31,468 nt of DNA from Sporisorium sorghi (GCA_023212695.1 JALCCG010000202.1:7690-39157); one strand, 5' to 3'; positions 8,816-20,891 are shown, numbered from the stretch's first letter. Notes: generated by a model from the sequence alone, not told the origin. Translations and numbers: made by a program.

Positions 8816-11800
8816 CTAAGCGCCGCTGTTCGACTTGACGCTCTGACCCGCCGCTGAGAACCCAGACAGATCGGGATCGAACCATTCCAGATCCGAGCCT
8901 CCTCCTCCCGCTCCGACGTCAGACTTGCGAGGGGCAGCCAAAGCGTCCTCGAACTCATTCTCCTCCTCCGCGTCGTCGTCGTCGTCATCCTCTTCAGCCT
9001 CCTCTGCTTCTTCCGCGTGTTCTGTTGCAACGTGTCCATCGCGCTCGTGCTGCATCCCCGCCGCATCGTTGCTTCGAGTCGACGACAAAGGCACCACCGT
9101 CGCATCGCCCACCGTCGTATCCCCCAAACCACGCATACCCGAAGACGAGACCGAGATCGACGCACTCGGCGTATGCGTCGTCGACGATGCCTGCTGCGAC
9201 AGTGACGGTGATGAGTCGGTCGTCATCGTAGGCGACGCCGTTTCCTGCGCTGTTGTCGCTGCGCCTGATCCTGCTGAAGCAACAGCGCCAGCCAACGAAG
9301 ACCCTGGCAGCGGGGGAGCATCGCGACCCGAGCGACGATCGCGTCGTCGCGTTGTGCGGAACGCGCTCGAGGTGGCGGATGCAGTTTGCTGCTCTCCTCC
9401 TCCTCCGCCTGCGCCTTCCTCCCCGCCTTGCAGCTTGGCCAGCATCGCAGCGGCCACATCGGAAGGACTGCCCTGTGCGCCCACGAGGACACTGCCGCTG
9501 CCAGACCCCGAGTCTTCTGAGCCGCCGCCCCCCGCACTTGCACCCGTCGAACCCGCTGCCCCTGCTGCCCCTCCCGCCGCTGCCGCCGCCGCCGCAGCAT
9601 TCGTCTGCCTCCTCTCCCTCGCTTTGCGCCGTTGCTTGTTCGGCCCACCGCCTCCACTGCGCAGCGAACCCAACAGCGTCTCGAGCACCGCACTGTCATC
9701 CACCCCTGCCTCCTTCCTCGCCAACGCCTCCTGCCTCTCCCTTTCCCTCTCCTCCGCCGCCGCCCTCCTCTTGGCCTCCATCGCCCGCTGCTCGCCAATC
9801 CGCACATTGTCGACCTTGACCTTCTTGTACGCCGCCAAAAACTCCTTGAAGATGCCGAAAAAGTCTTCGGTGCGCATCGTCTGGTTCGCCAGTTGCCCCA
9901 ACCCGCGCTTCTTCGGATCCGGGCCTTCGCCAAAGTACTTGAGCGCCTCGTTGTACACGCGCTCCGTGAACTGCACCTGATCATTCAACCGCTGCAGCTC
10001 CGACGCTGCATCGTTGAGGAACGGCAGCATGATCTTGACGTACGGATCCTGCAGGTTTTCTTCATTCTCATCCAACAGCCGATCCAGATCTTTACGATGC
10101 TGGAAGCTGCCGGACTTGAGTTCGGCGAGATCGCGACGCAGATCCCACAGCTGCACGCGACACGCCTCGGCAGGCAGCTCGAGCTCGTCCATAAACGCCT
10201 CGACCTCGGGGAAGCACTTGGAGATGGTGCGTTCGATGAAGTGCAGCAGCGTGGTGCCGTCCGACGCCTTGGTGTCGACGAGCTTGTTGATCGACGTGAT
10301 CTTGAAGCCGAACGCTCCACCTTGCACGCCGGTCGAGTTGAGGTAGTTGCCCATCATCAGGATCAGGCTTAGCAGACGCGCGAATGCTTTCGCCTTCATC
10401 AGGCCTTCCGAGGCGTCCCTCACCTTGACCGTGCCCGACTTGATCAGATCGAACGTCTCCTTGTACTTGGTCATGTACAGCAGACCCTTGACCTTTTCCT
10501 TGAGATGCGGCACCGTCATGAGCAGCACCACGAGTCGATCCGCCGGATGCAGCAGCCGCAGCTCCTCGTCCGACGCATTGCGATACTCGCCCAGCCGACC
10601 CTTGGTCTCGCTCTCGGGATAGTGACGCAGCAGCTCCGTGAGGAAGCTCTGGTCGAGCACCGCTTCGTTGCAGTTGATAATGTGGTGCGCCACTTCCTCG
10701 GGCGACGCCTGCTTGCTCTCGGTCAGGCTCGACTTGACGCGCTTGAGCACCATCTCGATGCCCTGGCGCGTCTGCAGGCTCAGATGCGTCTTGAGCTCGA
10801 TCTTGTCCTTTTTGGCGGTCGATGCCGACTTTTTCACCGGCTGCTTGGCCTTGAAGTCTTCCTCCATCTCGTCGAAGAGACCCTCCTGCTGCAGCATCTT
10901 GACCACCTGCTCCTCATCTGCGGTCAGCTCGTGCTGACCAAAGATGGTCTCGGCGGCGTGCTGGGGCGACAGCTTGTCCCACTGAAGCTGCTTCATCTTG
11001 GACCGCGCCATGGCAAGCACCTCTTTGCGGCTGAGTGCATGGTTGGCAAACAGACCCGCAACGCCAGGAGCAGGTGGTGCGGCGATCGGACCAGCAGGAC
11101 CCAGGTTCATAGGAGCGTACGACGCACGCACATTCATCATCGAGTTGCGGAAGAGACTGCCGTCCTGCATGGGCGATTCGGTCACGGAGCCCGGCGGCGG
11201 TGGAGCAGGCGGCGCAGGTGTGCCGGCGCCCGAAGCGAGCATCGAGCCGGGACGCGATGAGTCTGGAGTCGAAAAGGCGGAGCGCATCTCGCCACTGATG
11301 CCGTGGCTGCTGGTCTGCGAGAAGCCGGGCAGCATCCCTGGTGCGGGCGGAGGCGGTGGAGGTGGCGGCGGTGGCATGGCGGCGGCATCGAGCATGGCTT
11401 TGTGACTCGCCGACATGCCTGCAGCCACCGAAGGCAGCATGGGCGGCGGCGGAGGAGGAGGGGGAGGAGGGGGAGGCGGCGGCGGCGGCGGTGCCAGTCC
11501 CGCAGGAGAAGCAGCAGCGGCAGCAGCAGCAGGAACAGACGGCGCAGTGACCTCTGCAGCAGCTTGACCCTCTGCCACACTCGACAGCGCCGTGGGCTTC
11601 GTCTTTCCTCGTCCGGCGATCAGCTCGTCGTCCGAATCCGACTCGTCTTCGCGCTGGCGTCGGATCTCGTCGAGCAACGTGCGGACGGCAGGGTGCGAAG
11701 TGCGCTTGGTCGCACCTTTGGGCGAAGGAGCCTGCGCCTTGCGACGTCGCGACTCGCGTGCATCCACCATGCGCGAAGCCAGATCCGTGTTTTGCGCCAT

Positions 11801-11858
11801 GCCTGCCGCCAGAGTCGCCTGGATCTTCCACTTGGCCACCTCGGGGTCCAACAGCTCT

Positions 11859-11899
<41 letters not shown>

Positions 11900-14593
11900 T
11901 TCGACCTGCTTTGCATCCTCCGCGCCGTTCTGATCCCCAGTGGCGCCATTCTCGGCTCCACGCGCCAACGTCGACTGTCGACGCACCGACGCCGAGATGC
12001 GCTTGCGGTCGTCCTCGCTAGGCGTGCCCGGCAGCACAGGCACAGGCGGAACATTCGCGCCATTGCTCTTGTTCTTGCGCGCATTCGCCTCGAGCTTGCG
12101 GATGGTCTTGTTGCGCTCGAGCTGTTTCTCCAGAGTGTCGACGAGCTGCTGGCGATCCAAGCTGCCTTTACCCGGCGCAGCGACATCGCTGACGTCCATC
12201 TGTGCCTCGCGAAGCATGTCGTAGAGCTCGCGGATCTGAATCTCGAGCGCAACAACTCGATCGATGTAGGCCTTTTCCATCTCGTCCATCTCGTCGCGTG
12301 CAGCGCCGGCATTGCCTCTCGCGAGCGCCAGGTCGTCTTCGAGCTTTTCGATCTGCTCCTGCAGCTTGCCGATGAGCCCGTCCGAGCCGGCTTTGAGCTT
12401 GGACTCGAGTTGCAACTTTTCCTGCTCGAGTGCGGCCGCTTTCGCTTTCGCTTTTTGGAGTTCAGACTGCATCGAGTTGATGTGGTCCTGGTCGGCAAAG
12501 CGCGAAAGCACATTGTTGACCGAGACGCCGAGCAGAGACGAGAGATCGTTGCCCTCGACGGCGCCCTTGCGATCCATGACGACCGAGGTGACCATCGAGT
12601 CGATGAGCTGGTAGTAGTGGACGAGGTCGTCGCCGTCCCTGCGGATGAGCAGCAGATGCTGCAAGGCGGACAAGAAAAAGTCGTACGCCCTCGAGCCCTC
12701 AACCTTGCCGACGATAGCCCGAAACACGTCGACGGGATCGCAGAGGTCGGTGAGCACCTCCTTGTTGAACGTCTCGACTACATCCTCGTGATCGGCCTCT
12801 GCGCCCTTTTCGAAGACGCCGATCTGCGCATCGAGGTCCGGATTCTTGAACGCACGCATCTTGATCAGGATACGCTGCAGGCCGCTCGCCTCCATCTGAT
12901 TTCGCAAATGGACGCGCACCTCGAACTCGGGCACAATGTCCGAGTTGAGGATGGCGTTGATGAGAAACATGTTGTTGATGGCGTACTCGTTGAGACTAGA
13001 CTCGTGCGGACCGACGACGCTTAGCTTCTTGACCTCGTCCGAGGCGCCAACCATGGAGCCCATCTTGCCGCGGCCGTCGATGGTCTGCTCGAGCACGCGG
13101 AACCACGCGTCGAAGCGGCCGTGGTCGCCCTGACTCGTCTTGAGGTCATCAAACGCTTTGAGGACCAAACGATGGCCGGTAGGCTTGTCCCAATGACACA
13201 AAAACAACAAAATGTCGGCGGCCTGCTTGCGTGTAGTGAGCTGGAGCGAGATCATCGAGTGGGTGATGCCGCTGATGCATTTCGGCTGGGCGAGCGCATC
13301 GTTGGCGCCGGGCTTGGAGTTGAAGAGCGAGCGGAAGGCCTTGAGCACTTCGTACTCGAGCGCGAGGTCGTTGTCGTTCTTGATGCCCTTGGCATGCAGT
13401 CCACTCAGGAAGCTGGCAAGAACAGGCGTTCCCTTTGCCTCGACAAAGCTCTGGATCCAACCGATAGCACAGGTACGCAGCGTGACGGCAAGCGATTCAA
13501 TGTGCTTTGTGGTGACGGTGCCGTCCATAAACTTTTTGATGAACCATTCGGGCGAGTTGCGCGTGATGACCATGCTGGAGCCTGCGCCGGCGGAACCGGG
13601 TTGACCTGCATGCTGACGACGGTTGCGATCGCGTTCCTTTTCGGCATGCCATTCGGTGAGCTTGTCGTTGTAGACGAGGGTCCATTTCTTGTCGACGCTA
13701 AAGTTGAGCATGTTGCGGCGAGCAGTTTCCTTGAGCTCGTCGGAAAGATTGCCGCCGGGCACGTTGAGAAAGTCGCGCTTATCCATGAGCTCTGCAAAGA
13801 GACGTTCGACCTGGTCGTCCGGAGGACGTTGGAGGACAAAGTCGGGCGCCTTGCCAGAATGCTGCTGCTGCTGCTGCTGTGGAGGAATGTAAGAGTCCCG
13901 GCCGAGGCTGGAATGGCTCGCACTCGAACTGGACGCGTTTCTGGCGTCGTCATGCCCATAGGCACCTGTGGCGGTGGAAGCGACCGACATTCGGCTGATG
14001 ACATCGTGAGGCACATGCGAGCCATGATAGCGGATGCTGCTGCTGCCGTTGGCGTCGTGAGGAGGCCCCAAGCTGGTGCTGGAAGTGTAGCGGGAGGAGC
14101 GTGGTGTGCCGTTGGGAGCATACGAGGACGAGGTGGAATGCATCGAATCGTGGGTGCTCACGCCGTGCCGCGACGACGAAGCGGCAGAAGGGTTGCGACG
14201 GTGCGACGAGAGACCTGCGCTGGATGAGATGGTGGATCCATTGGCATGCGAGATGATCGAGGATGACGAAGGGTAAGGAGCAAAGTCGTCTGCGTTGCTG
14301 GCAGAGGAAGAGGAAGCGTTCGCGAGCCTGGACCTGGGCACGTCGTAGTGAGCATCCGAATAGGCGCTGGAGCGATGTACGCCGCTGCCGAGCGCAGGAT
14401 TGCCAGACGGGTTGCCGATCGAGAGCTTGGAGCTGGTGGGGCTCGCGTTCGAGTGATAAGACGAGCTGGCGAACACGCTGTCGACGGGCACGGGCGTGCG
14501 TCCGCTCGCAGTTCGTTCGTAAGGAATGGCCTTGTCGGCGGCTTCCGAGTTGAATTGACGCGAACGCTTTTTGCGCCCAAAGATCGAGTCCAT
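8816..14593 (-). CDS. Diaphanous-related formin (1925 aa)
   Basis: This actin nucleator and elongator acts at growing tips and septa under Rho/Cdc42 control. It is a single uninterrupted frame from ATG 14593 (MDSIFGRKKRSRQF) to TAG. A Ser-rich, polyGln-containing N terminus is followed by the GTPase-binding/FH3 armadillo region at about 249-700 (PPDDQVERLFAELMDKRDFL; SPEWFIKKFMDGT), a coiled coil at about 700-800, an Asp run near 905, and an FH1 region with two long polyproline tracts at about 1031-1085. FH2 spans about 1185-1600 (MKQLQWDKL; GNYLNSTGVQGGAFGFKI). A DAD-like autoinhibitory motif (DDSAVLETLLGSLRSGGGG, then basic KQRRKARERR) lies near 1630-1660. FH3 plus DAD indicates an autoinhibited, GTPase-released formin. 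About 265 residues follow the DAD, rich in Ser, Ala and acidic runs. It resembles the Bni1/SepA/For3 class; I cannot say which smut paralogue it is. Confidence 0.95.
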
Positions 14594-15050
14594 TGTTGGG
14601 GAATGGGGTGAGTCACTGGCCGACTGTGCTGCTGAGTGTTGGTTGGGAGTAGGATCGGAAGATGCCGATACGGTCGAAGCTCTGCTGAGCTGGTGATCAC
14701 GCGGCCATGGGGGGGGGCAGAGATGGAGGTTGCGATGAGCGTGCCCGATGTTTCAAAGACGCTGCCGGTGACGAGAGACCCTGATCGGTGTTGGTTGGTG
14801 GGTTTGAGCCGTCGACGTGGTCTGCCGCGATACCGAGCCAGGTCTACAGCAAGGCGAACTTGCGAGGGAGAGAATAGGGTATCGTGAATGTAGAGATGGT
14901 AGTTGAAGTTGTTGATGCGTTTGTTACAGTACCGCTCGTCTGACCATGGAAGCGTGGCTTGCTTGCTGCTTGTTGGCCGAGGACCGGATTGTCGACGCCG
15001 CCGCCGCCGCCGCCGCTGCTGCTGCTTGCTGCTGCCAACGTTGCCGGGCG

Positions 15051-15085
15051 AATCGAATCGAGTCGAGTCGAGTCGAGTCGAGTCG
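15051..15085. repeat. Pentanucleotide microsatellite (AGTCG)n
   Basis: Two AATCG units are followed by five AGTCG units, about 460-490 bases upstream of the formin start. A CCG/CTG triplet run lies just before it (about 14997-15028). Confidence 0.88.
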
Positions 15086-15187
15086 GGGTGCGTTGGAGTG
15101 CGTGCGTGAGTTGCGTGCGTGTGTGCGTCTGCTCTCTGTTCTTTTCCATTTTTCGACTTTCTCGCCGCCCGCGCGTTTTCTTTTCCC

Positions 15188-15215
15188 AAAAAAAAAAAAA
15201 AAAAAAAAAAAAAAA
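15188..15215 (-). repeat. 28-nt poly(T) (sense strand) upstream of the formin
   Basis: The plus strand has 28 A bases; on the formin sense strand this is poly(T), ending about 594 bases before the start codon. Confidence 0.88.
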
Positions 15216-15535
15216 TGTTTGATTTTAATTTTTAATCTGGCGGCCGAGAAGCGAGATGTGCTGCGTTCGTCGCAATCCCGAAGGTGTCCCGACATACACA
15301 CGCACGGTGAAGCCGCTGCTAGGAATGCTTACTCGGGCCGAAGATCTAAAGACGCAAGACCTTCTTCTCTTATCATGTTGATCTCAGACCGCTTTTCTGT
15401 GAGGTGGTGTTGGTGGGGACAGCCAACGTGAAAGACAAAGGGGCCTTTGGCGCAGAGCGAGGAGGCCTAGGCGCATGCTCCTTGCTCAGCCCCAGAAGCG
15501 AGCGACAATTTACGCGTCGTTCCCTGCCAGCGTGG

Positions 15536-15559
15536 TTTTTTTTTTTTTTTTTTTTTTTT
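15536..15559 (+). repeat. 24-nt poly(T)
   Basis: A pure T run on the plus strand, not placed upstream of any plus-strand gene I can identify. It lies just beyond the stop codon of the HECT_2 gene. Confidence 0.88.
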
Positions 15560-15714
15560 GCTCTTCAACGCGACTTGACGCCCAACTCTGAGACTCCTCA
15601 ACCGCCCAGCGACAATTTCTCACGGTGTGTGCGATTTTTCTGACGCTGCGTGCGTTGGCTGCCTCTCACTCGACGCAAAGACTGTATTGAGGAACGCCCT
15701 TGACATTGCCATCG

Positions 15715-17912
15715 CTACTCGTCGACACACCGCGCGAGATACGCCGTGCTCCACGTCTCCAACACCTGTCCCAACTCCGTTGGCAGCGACGCATTGCACT
15801 CGCGCATCGCCTCCCTCACCCATCCGTACACAGGATCGGGCAGCTCGATCGGCTCCACAGCTTCCTGTCCCTCCACCGTCGACGCAGGGGTGCGGTAGAA
15901 CAGCCGGTGCCCTTTCCACACTCCCTGCTTGTTGTGCGGCTTGAGAGTGGGCCAGTGTCGCGCAAGCGAGGTGGTGAACAGCGCGCGTGAGAAGAGCCAC
16001 GTTTCGATCCCGGTTGCAGAGGAAGAGGAGGGGTGCAGCAGGAACCGCCGTGCGCCGTGCGAGGCCGCTGCGTGTTGGAGCGTTGATAGGAGTGTTGCGA
16101 TCCATGTGTTCGAGGGAAGAGGGGAAGGGTCGACTGTGTACTTGCTCAGCTTGACCGTTGCACTACCACCGTTGGACGGTGCGGGGGACAGCTCGCCGAG
16201 TGTACTCTGGCACGCTGCGCATCGCAGTACCTACAGTATCAACCAACGAAGAAAAAAAGGACAGTGTGCGTTAGTGAGCGCGTTCTCTTCTCTCTGAATG
16301 GTGAGGTCTTCCTTCGATTGGTGAGGGAGCAGGTGAGGGTGAGGGTGAGAATGAGGGCGAGCGCAAAGTTGAGGTTCGGGCCGAGTTCGAGGGCGAGGCA
16401 TCGCACTAAGCATTGATACCAAAACGCAATGTACGTGAGCCGGGTAGACGCGTCGAGCCGTGACCCTTAGCAGCGAGCGCATGTTCTGTTCTTTGGCCGA
16501 CTCACGATCCCGCACTCCCCTTTTCGCCCTCTCTCTCCCCTTCGTCTCGAGTAGACCCGCCAGTGCCCACCCGCTCTCCATCCCGTCGCCATCCGAGCCA
16601 CCACGCGACGCTGGTTCGCACCGGACACAATCTCCACGAGACGGCGGTGCAGCAGCGATGCGTGGTGACGTCGACACGGCTCAAGAGGGCGGCACTGGAC
16701 AGATCCGTCAGCATGAGAAGCACAAGTTTGAGAGTCAGGAAGAAAAAAAAAAAAAAAAGGGGGGGAGGGGGGAGGGGTTGTTGATCTTGGACGCGGTGTA
16801 TCAGTCGACGATCCATTGCGCCTCCTCACCGTGTGAAGAAGGGGAAAGGTCGACTTTCTATCCGGTCCTGCCCTCGCAAAGGGGAGCTGGAACTGAGGTC
16901 TCTTCATCGACGAGGTTTGCGAAGGTGTACTTACCGAGTGCTCCACCACCACCGCCTGATCGTCCAACAGCGTCGGGGGGATCAGGAAGTACGTATCGCC
17001 GACCCACACCACTGCATCTGTGCCCTCGCTCGTGCCGGCTTGGAGCTTGGACGAGAACCGCACCGCGGTTTCGGTGAGGGAGCGGTTGAGCTGCTGGTCC
17101 GCATGGCACATCCACGCGTCTACGAGCTCTTCCCAGCCTTCGGACGGGAGGGCTCGCCACCGCACACTGCTTGCGCGAGATGCGTCGATCAGCGGCCTGA
17201 TAGCCTCGAGTGTCGAAGCGACAACACCCGTCTCCTGCCCCGCCTGTTTGCGCTCCGCAGCCCGACGACAGCACACGACGCACACCAACCCCTTGCCCAC
17301 CTCCATCTCACCCGCAGAAAGCGGGAACACCACACTGCCTTCAGCGCGGCTCTCCTGCTTGCCCGCTTGCTGCTCTGCCTCGCTCAGCGCCAATTTCAGC
17401 CTGCACACTGCTCCGCTGCTTCCACTGCCGCCGTGCTGCTTAGCCAACGCCAGGCGCACGCGTCCAGACGCCGGCCCCACCGCCGCCGCCGGCAGAGGCA
17501 CGCACACCCCGCGCTCTGCACTCACGCGACCCGCTTTCCACTGCCCGCCGCCGCTGCCAAGCTCGCTGCTGCTCTCGCTTTCACACGCCACAACACGCAC
17601 ACAAACCATCGTGACATTGCCGTCTACCGGCACAACTTTCAACGCCCGTCCACCATCCTCCAACTCGTACTCCAACTCCACACCTCCTCCAACCGACGTG
17701 GTCCACAGCATCACCGCAAGGCTCCCAAGCGCGTGCTGCGCTTCGACAAAGTGCTCGAGATCCACTTGCATATCAGCCTGGTGGGGCGGAGCAAGCGAGA
17801 GGGCAGAGACGGGGTCAGCGGCGTTGCTCTGCAAAGTAGCCACGTGGGTCGACGATGGCGCAGCGGGGACGGATCCAAACACAGAATAGACGATCAAGTC
17901 GTTGTTGGACCC

Positions 17913-17961
<49 letters not shown>

Positions 17962-18906
17962 GGACAGACAGGCTCGCATAGCGGGTCATCAGAACGCATC
18001 ACAGGTGAAAACTTACCAGCACTACGAAGCGACGAAGGCGTCGCCACCCTACTCGTCGTCACGGTATCCAGTGCAAACGACACACTCGGCTTGCCCACCG
18101 CCGCGGTCGGGCTCCTCCTTGCCGCCACAGGCGACACGGGCGTCAGTGGCGACTTGGGCCACGTCGGCAGCTGCGAGCTGCGCCTCGACGAAACGCGACT
18201 GCCACTGCCCGCACTGCTGCCCCAGCTCGCCGGGCTGCGCGGCGGCTCCGGCAGCAGCGACAGGCGGTGGTTCGACGCCGTCGTGTCGATGGTGGCAAAG
18301 CTGTAGTCGTCGAGCATGCTGTCCTCCTCCTCCTCGACGCTGGCGCGAGGGATGAGGCTGGCGTCGCGGCCGCGCGGCGTGTCGTCGGCGAAATCGATCG
18401 CGCGGAAGCTCTGCGAAGCGCGCTTGGAGGCTTTGCTCGTGTCCGTAATGCTGCCCTTGCGCGGTTTGCCGTCGCCGAACAGGCTGGCGAGTCCGTCCGC
18501 AATGTCCGACTTGGCGCGCGAGTCGTGCGTAGCAGCATGACGGCGGCGGATGGTCTTGTCAGCGGCAGCGGCAGCGCTAGAAGCGACTACTCCATGCTGC
18601 TCGCCGTGCTCAGCACCTTCCTTGGGCTCCTTGGGCTCCTTGGGCTTGGTGGTGTCGTAAATAGAAGCGCGACGCAGCGCATTGCCGATGCTGGCAATCG
18701 AAATCTTGCGTGCAAAGGCGCCAGGAAGCAGCGAGCTGCGGCGCGAAGACGAGGCGCTGCTTACCGACACGGGCGTGGTGGGCGTCTCGGGCACGTCGCT
18801 CTCTGGCTGGATGAGGATGCCTCTGCGGGGAAGCTCGCTGACCTCGGCCAACTGGGGCACCGTGCGCCTTGACTCGGACTTGGCAGGGATAGCCGGCGCT
18901 GCTACT

Positions 18907-18947
<41 letters not shown>

Positions 18948-20765
18948 TGACTCGCTCGCAGGCCGAGACAGATGTGCGGGACGAGCTGGCCTCAAGCTGG
19001 GCGGATTGCTGCGCTGATCGTCGAGGCGATTGGAGTTGGACTCGGCGAGACGGCGCATCATGTGCTGCAGCTGCGCCTCGCGCTGTTTTTCTGGCGAAAG
19101 GACCCGCTGGTTGTCGAGCCGAGGCATGACGGTCGAGAGGCGGTCGATGGAGCTCTGCACCATGGCGAGATCCTCGGGCGTGCGGGCAGCATAGGCGCTG
19201 TGCTGCGCAGCGAGCTTGGCACGGCGTCGCTCGAGCAGCGCGGGCGCCTCGAGGGGTTTCTTGACGTCGGCTCGAAAGCTCTCGGCAGCAGCAGCGAGAG
19301 AAGGGTCATACTGCGGCAGGTCATCCTTCTCTTTTGGCGAGGAAGCCGTCTTGCCGATAGCGTCGTAGCTGGGCAGCGCAGTGCTGGCAGCGCTGTCGGT
19401 CTGGACAGAGTAGCGCTTGCGGTTGGAGGGCAGTGCAGTCGAGTCGGACCTCTCGCCCACGGAAGCAGCACGCGAGGCCTGATCAGAGCGGGGCGACTGG
19501 GCTTGCACCAGACCGAGCGCAGATGGCTGAGGAGCGTAGAGCGTTTCGAACGAGAAGGTCGAGGTGCCGGGCGAGGCGCGCGAGGTGGGCGTTTTACGAA
19601 CAGTGGCCATGTCAAAGGTGGAGCCATCGACGTGCTGCTGCTCAGGCACAGCCGAAAGCGAGGCGGCCTGCGAAGAGGGCGGCGCGTCGAATGGGTTGGA
19701 TGACTCGGTCGCTGGCGAAGATGCTGAGCGAGCGTGTGCACCGACTTTGTTTTCGAGCTGCTGCGCGTCGCTGACTGTAGTAGGAGTGGCTTCGTCCCAG
19801 GATGTGGAGAGGGTGGCATACGATCGAATCGAGCTGAAAGAGCCTCGCGATCCCGACAAGTGTGCGCTCGACTGGGGCGAATGGGCCGAGCGACGACGAA
19901 GGGCAGCAGCGAGCACCCTGGGCGGCGTGCGTGGAGGGCTTTCGAGGGCAGCGCGGGCAAGACGGCGTTCTGAAGCGACAAGAGCCTGGGAGAGGTCGTT
20001 GAGGTTGGCAAGCAAGCGCGCTTGTTGCGCATCCTCGATTTGACTGTACGCCAGACCGAGCCTGTGGATGAGCAGTACGAGACGGTCGATGTCGGACATC
20101 TGGTTGACGCCGGGAGCAGCGGAGCGCGCAAAGGTCGGCGAGAGAGGAGCATTGTGGCCACCGATGCGACGCAGCGAAGCAAAGAGGTCGTCAAGGATCC
20201 GAGCGACGTCGGCGTTGGGTTGACTAGACTCAAAATGGGCTTCTGCGATGGAATGGACAAGAGTCTGGAGCGAGTCGAGCTGCTGCTGGTTGCAAACGTC
20301 TCTGAGCGCATCGTGCAAAGTAGCGGTTTGGTCGGCGTCGTAGCACGTCTCGGGATCGACAATCTCCTCGAGTTGGTCTTGGTCGTGCATCATGTGGCTG
20401 TTGTTATTGCTGCTGCTGGAGCTGGAGCTGCGATGCGAGAAATCGCTGCGAGAGCTTGTTGTTGGGGCCATGCAAAGTTGATCCGACGAGCTGGAACCGA
20501 TGCGAATCGAGTTTTGACGGCTGCGTCTTGCTTGAGCGTGGTTGTGAGCGGCAATAGCGAATTGTTGCTGGAGAGCCATGGGGCTTGGTAGGTTGTCTTC
20601 GGGCTCGTGAGTTGGGACCGAGGGAAGGAGGATGAAGTCGTGCGTGCGGATGATGGTGGGGGAGCGAGGGGTAGGTGGTGGTGCGCTCGAGTGGGAGAGA
20701 GAAGGTGGTGACGAGATGGGAGCGGGGCGTTGAGGCTTGGGCCTCTGGAGTTGGAGAGTGGCCAT
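15715..20765 (-). CDS. Large disordered protein with C-terminal UBE3D-type HECT_2 domain (about 1448 aa, spliced)
   Basis: Exon 1 is 20765-16935 (1277 codons) and exon 2 is 16230-15715 (171 codons plus TAG), joined in phase 0. The C-terminal part from about residue 997 fits the HECT_2/UBE3D (E2-binding E3 ligase) family: DLEHFVEAQHALGSL, a first Cys cluster VCVVCC near 1163, LPSEGWEELVDAWMCH near 1200 and GDTYFLIPP near 1258. After the splice come RCAACQSTLGEL (second Cys pair at 1281 and 1284), then a long C-terminal region with WLFSRALF and a closing LPTELGQVLETWSTAYLARC. The first roughly 990 residues are not recognised. They are Ser/Ala/Pro-rich with helical parts near 140-281 and 490-570 (SSIDRLSTVMPRLDNQRV) and two pure polyAla tracts. 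The start is the first in-frame ATG; an upstream spliced exon is possible. The HECT_2 call is good; the N-terminal function is unknown. Confidence 0.78.
16231..16934 (-). other. Long (704-nt) intron of the HECT_2 gene
   Basis: The donor GTAAGT starts at 16934 on the minus strand directly after VVVEHS. The acceptor side has CACTAAC (branch site), TCCTTTTTTTCTTC and a TAG ending at 16231. Splicing restores the UBE3D-type order GDTYFLIP then CAAC. The intron is far longer than the 70-132 nt seen elsewhere here and contains a 16-nt poly(A) on the plus strand (16743-16758). Reading straight through gives a low-complexity tail with a Phe run, which is not credible. Confidence 0.8.
17914..17960 (-). 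repeat. (GCA)n microsatellite coding polyAla
   Basis: About 16 perfect triplets encode a 16-residue Ala run in the HECT_2 protein, just before the HECT_2-like part. The repeat is pure at DNA level, so it is likely to vary in length between strains. Confidence 0.9.
18907..18947 (-). repeat. (GGC)n microsatellite coding polyAla
   Basis: About 13-14 perfect GGC triplets encode a second Ala run in the middle of the HECT_2 protein, in a different triplet register and codon from the first one. Confidence 0.9.
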
Positions 20766-20891
20766 GTCTGGGACGATGAGGAGCGGGGATGTGGATGGCA
20801 AGAGGGAAGCGAGAGTGGGAACAGAGTAGCCGTCGAGGTATTTATTGCAGATGGAGCGCAGGAAACGGGTGTTGGACGAGAGGCGGCTAGC
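20766..20891 (-). other. Possible extra coding sequence 5' of the HECT_2 gene start
   Basis: The frame stays open upstream of the ATG at 20765 and reads FLRSICNKYLDGYSVPTLASLL, which looks like real protein and not a shadow. It has no in-frame ATG, but it is preceded by CTAAC sequences and a TTTGTCTGCATTCAG acceptor-like signal ending at 20892. A short ATG-led exon upstream (start near 21187, MAVSLTRLTL, donor GTACAC near 21134) would fit the phase, though the donor is weak. I infer that the true N terminus may be spliced. Confidence 0.4.

Larger units (their letters stand above)
14594..15714. other. Formin promoter and 3' region of the HECT_2 gene
   Basis: No gene is recognised. Reading on the minus strand, the part next to 14593 is the formin leader and promoter. 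It contains a CCG/CTG triplet run (about 14997-15028), a pentamer repeat (15051-15085) and a 28-nt poly(A) on the plus strand (15188-15215). The distal part includes a 24-nt poly(T) on the plus strand (15536-15559) and ends at the stop codon of the HECT_2 gene. Confidence 0.6.

Noticed and set aside
18011..18016. GTAAGT donor-like sequence (minus strand) inside the HECT_2 exon
   Set aside because: I found no acceptor in matching phase nearby; the best candidate (TTTGCAG near 17835) breaks the frame, so the exon is left intact.
20766..20801. Start of the HECT_2 protein at 20801
   Set aside because: The codon there is TTG, not ATG; the first in-frame ATG is at 20765.
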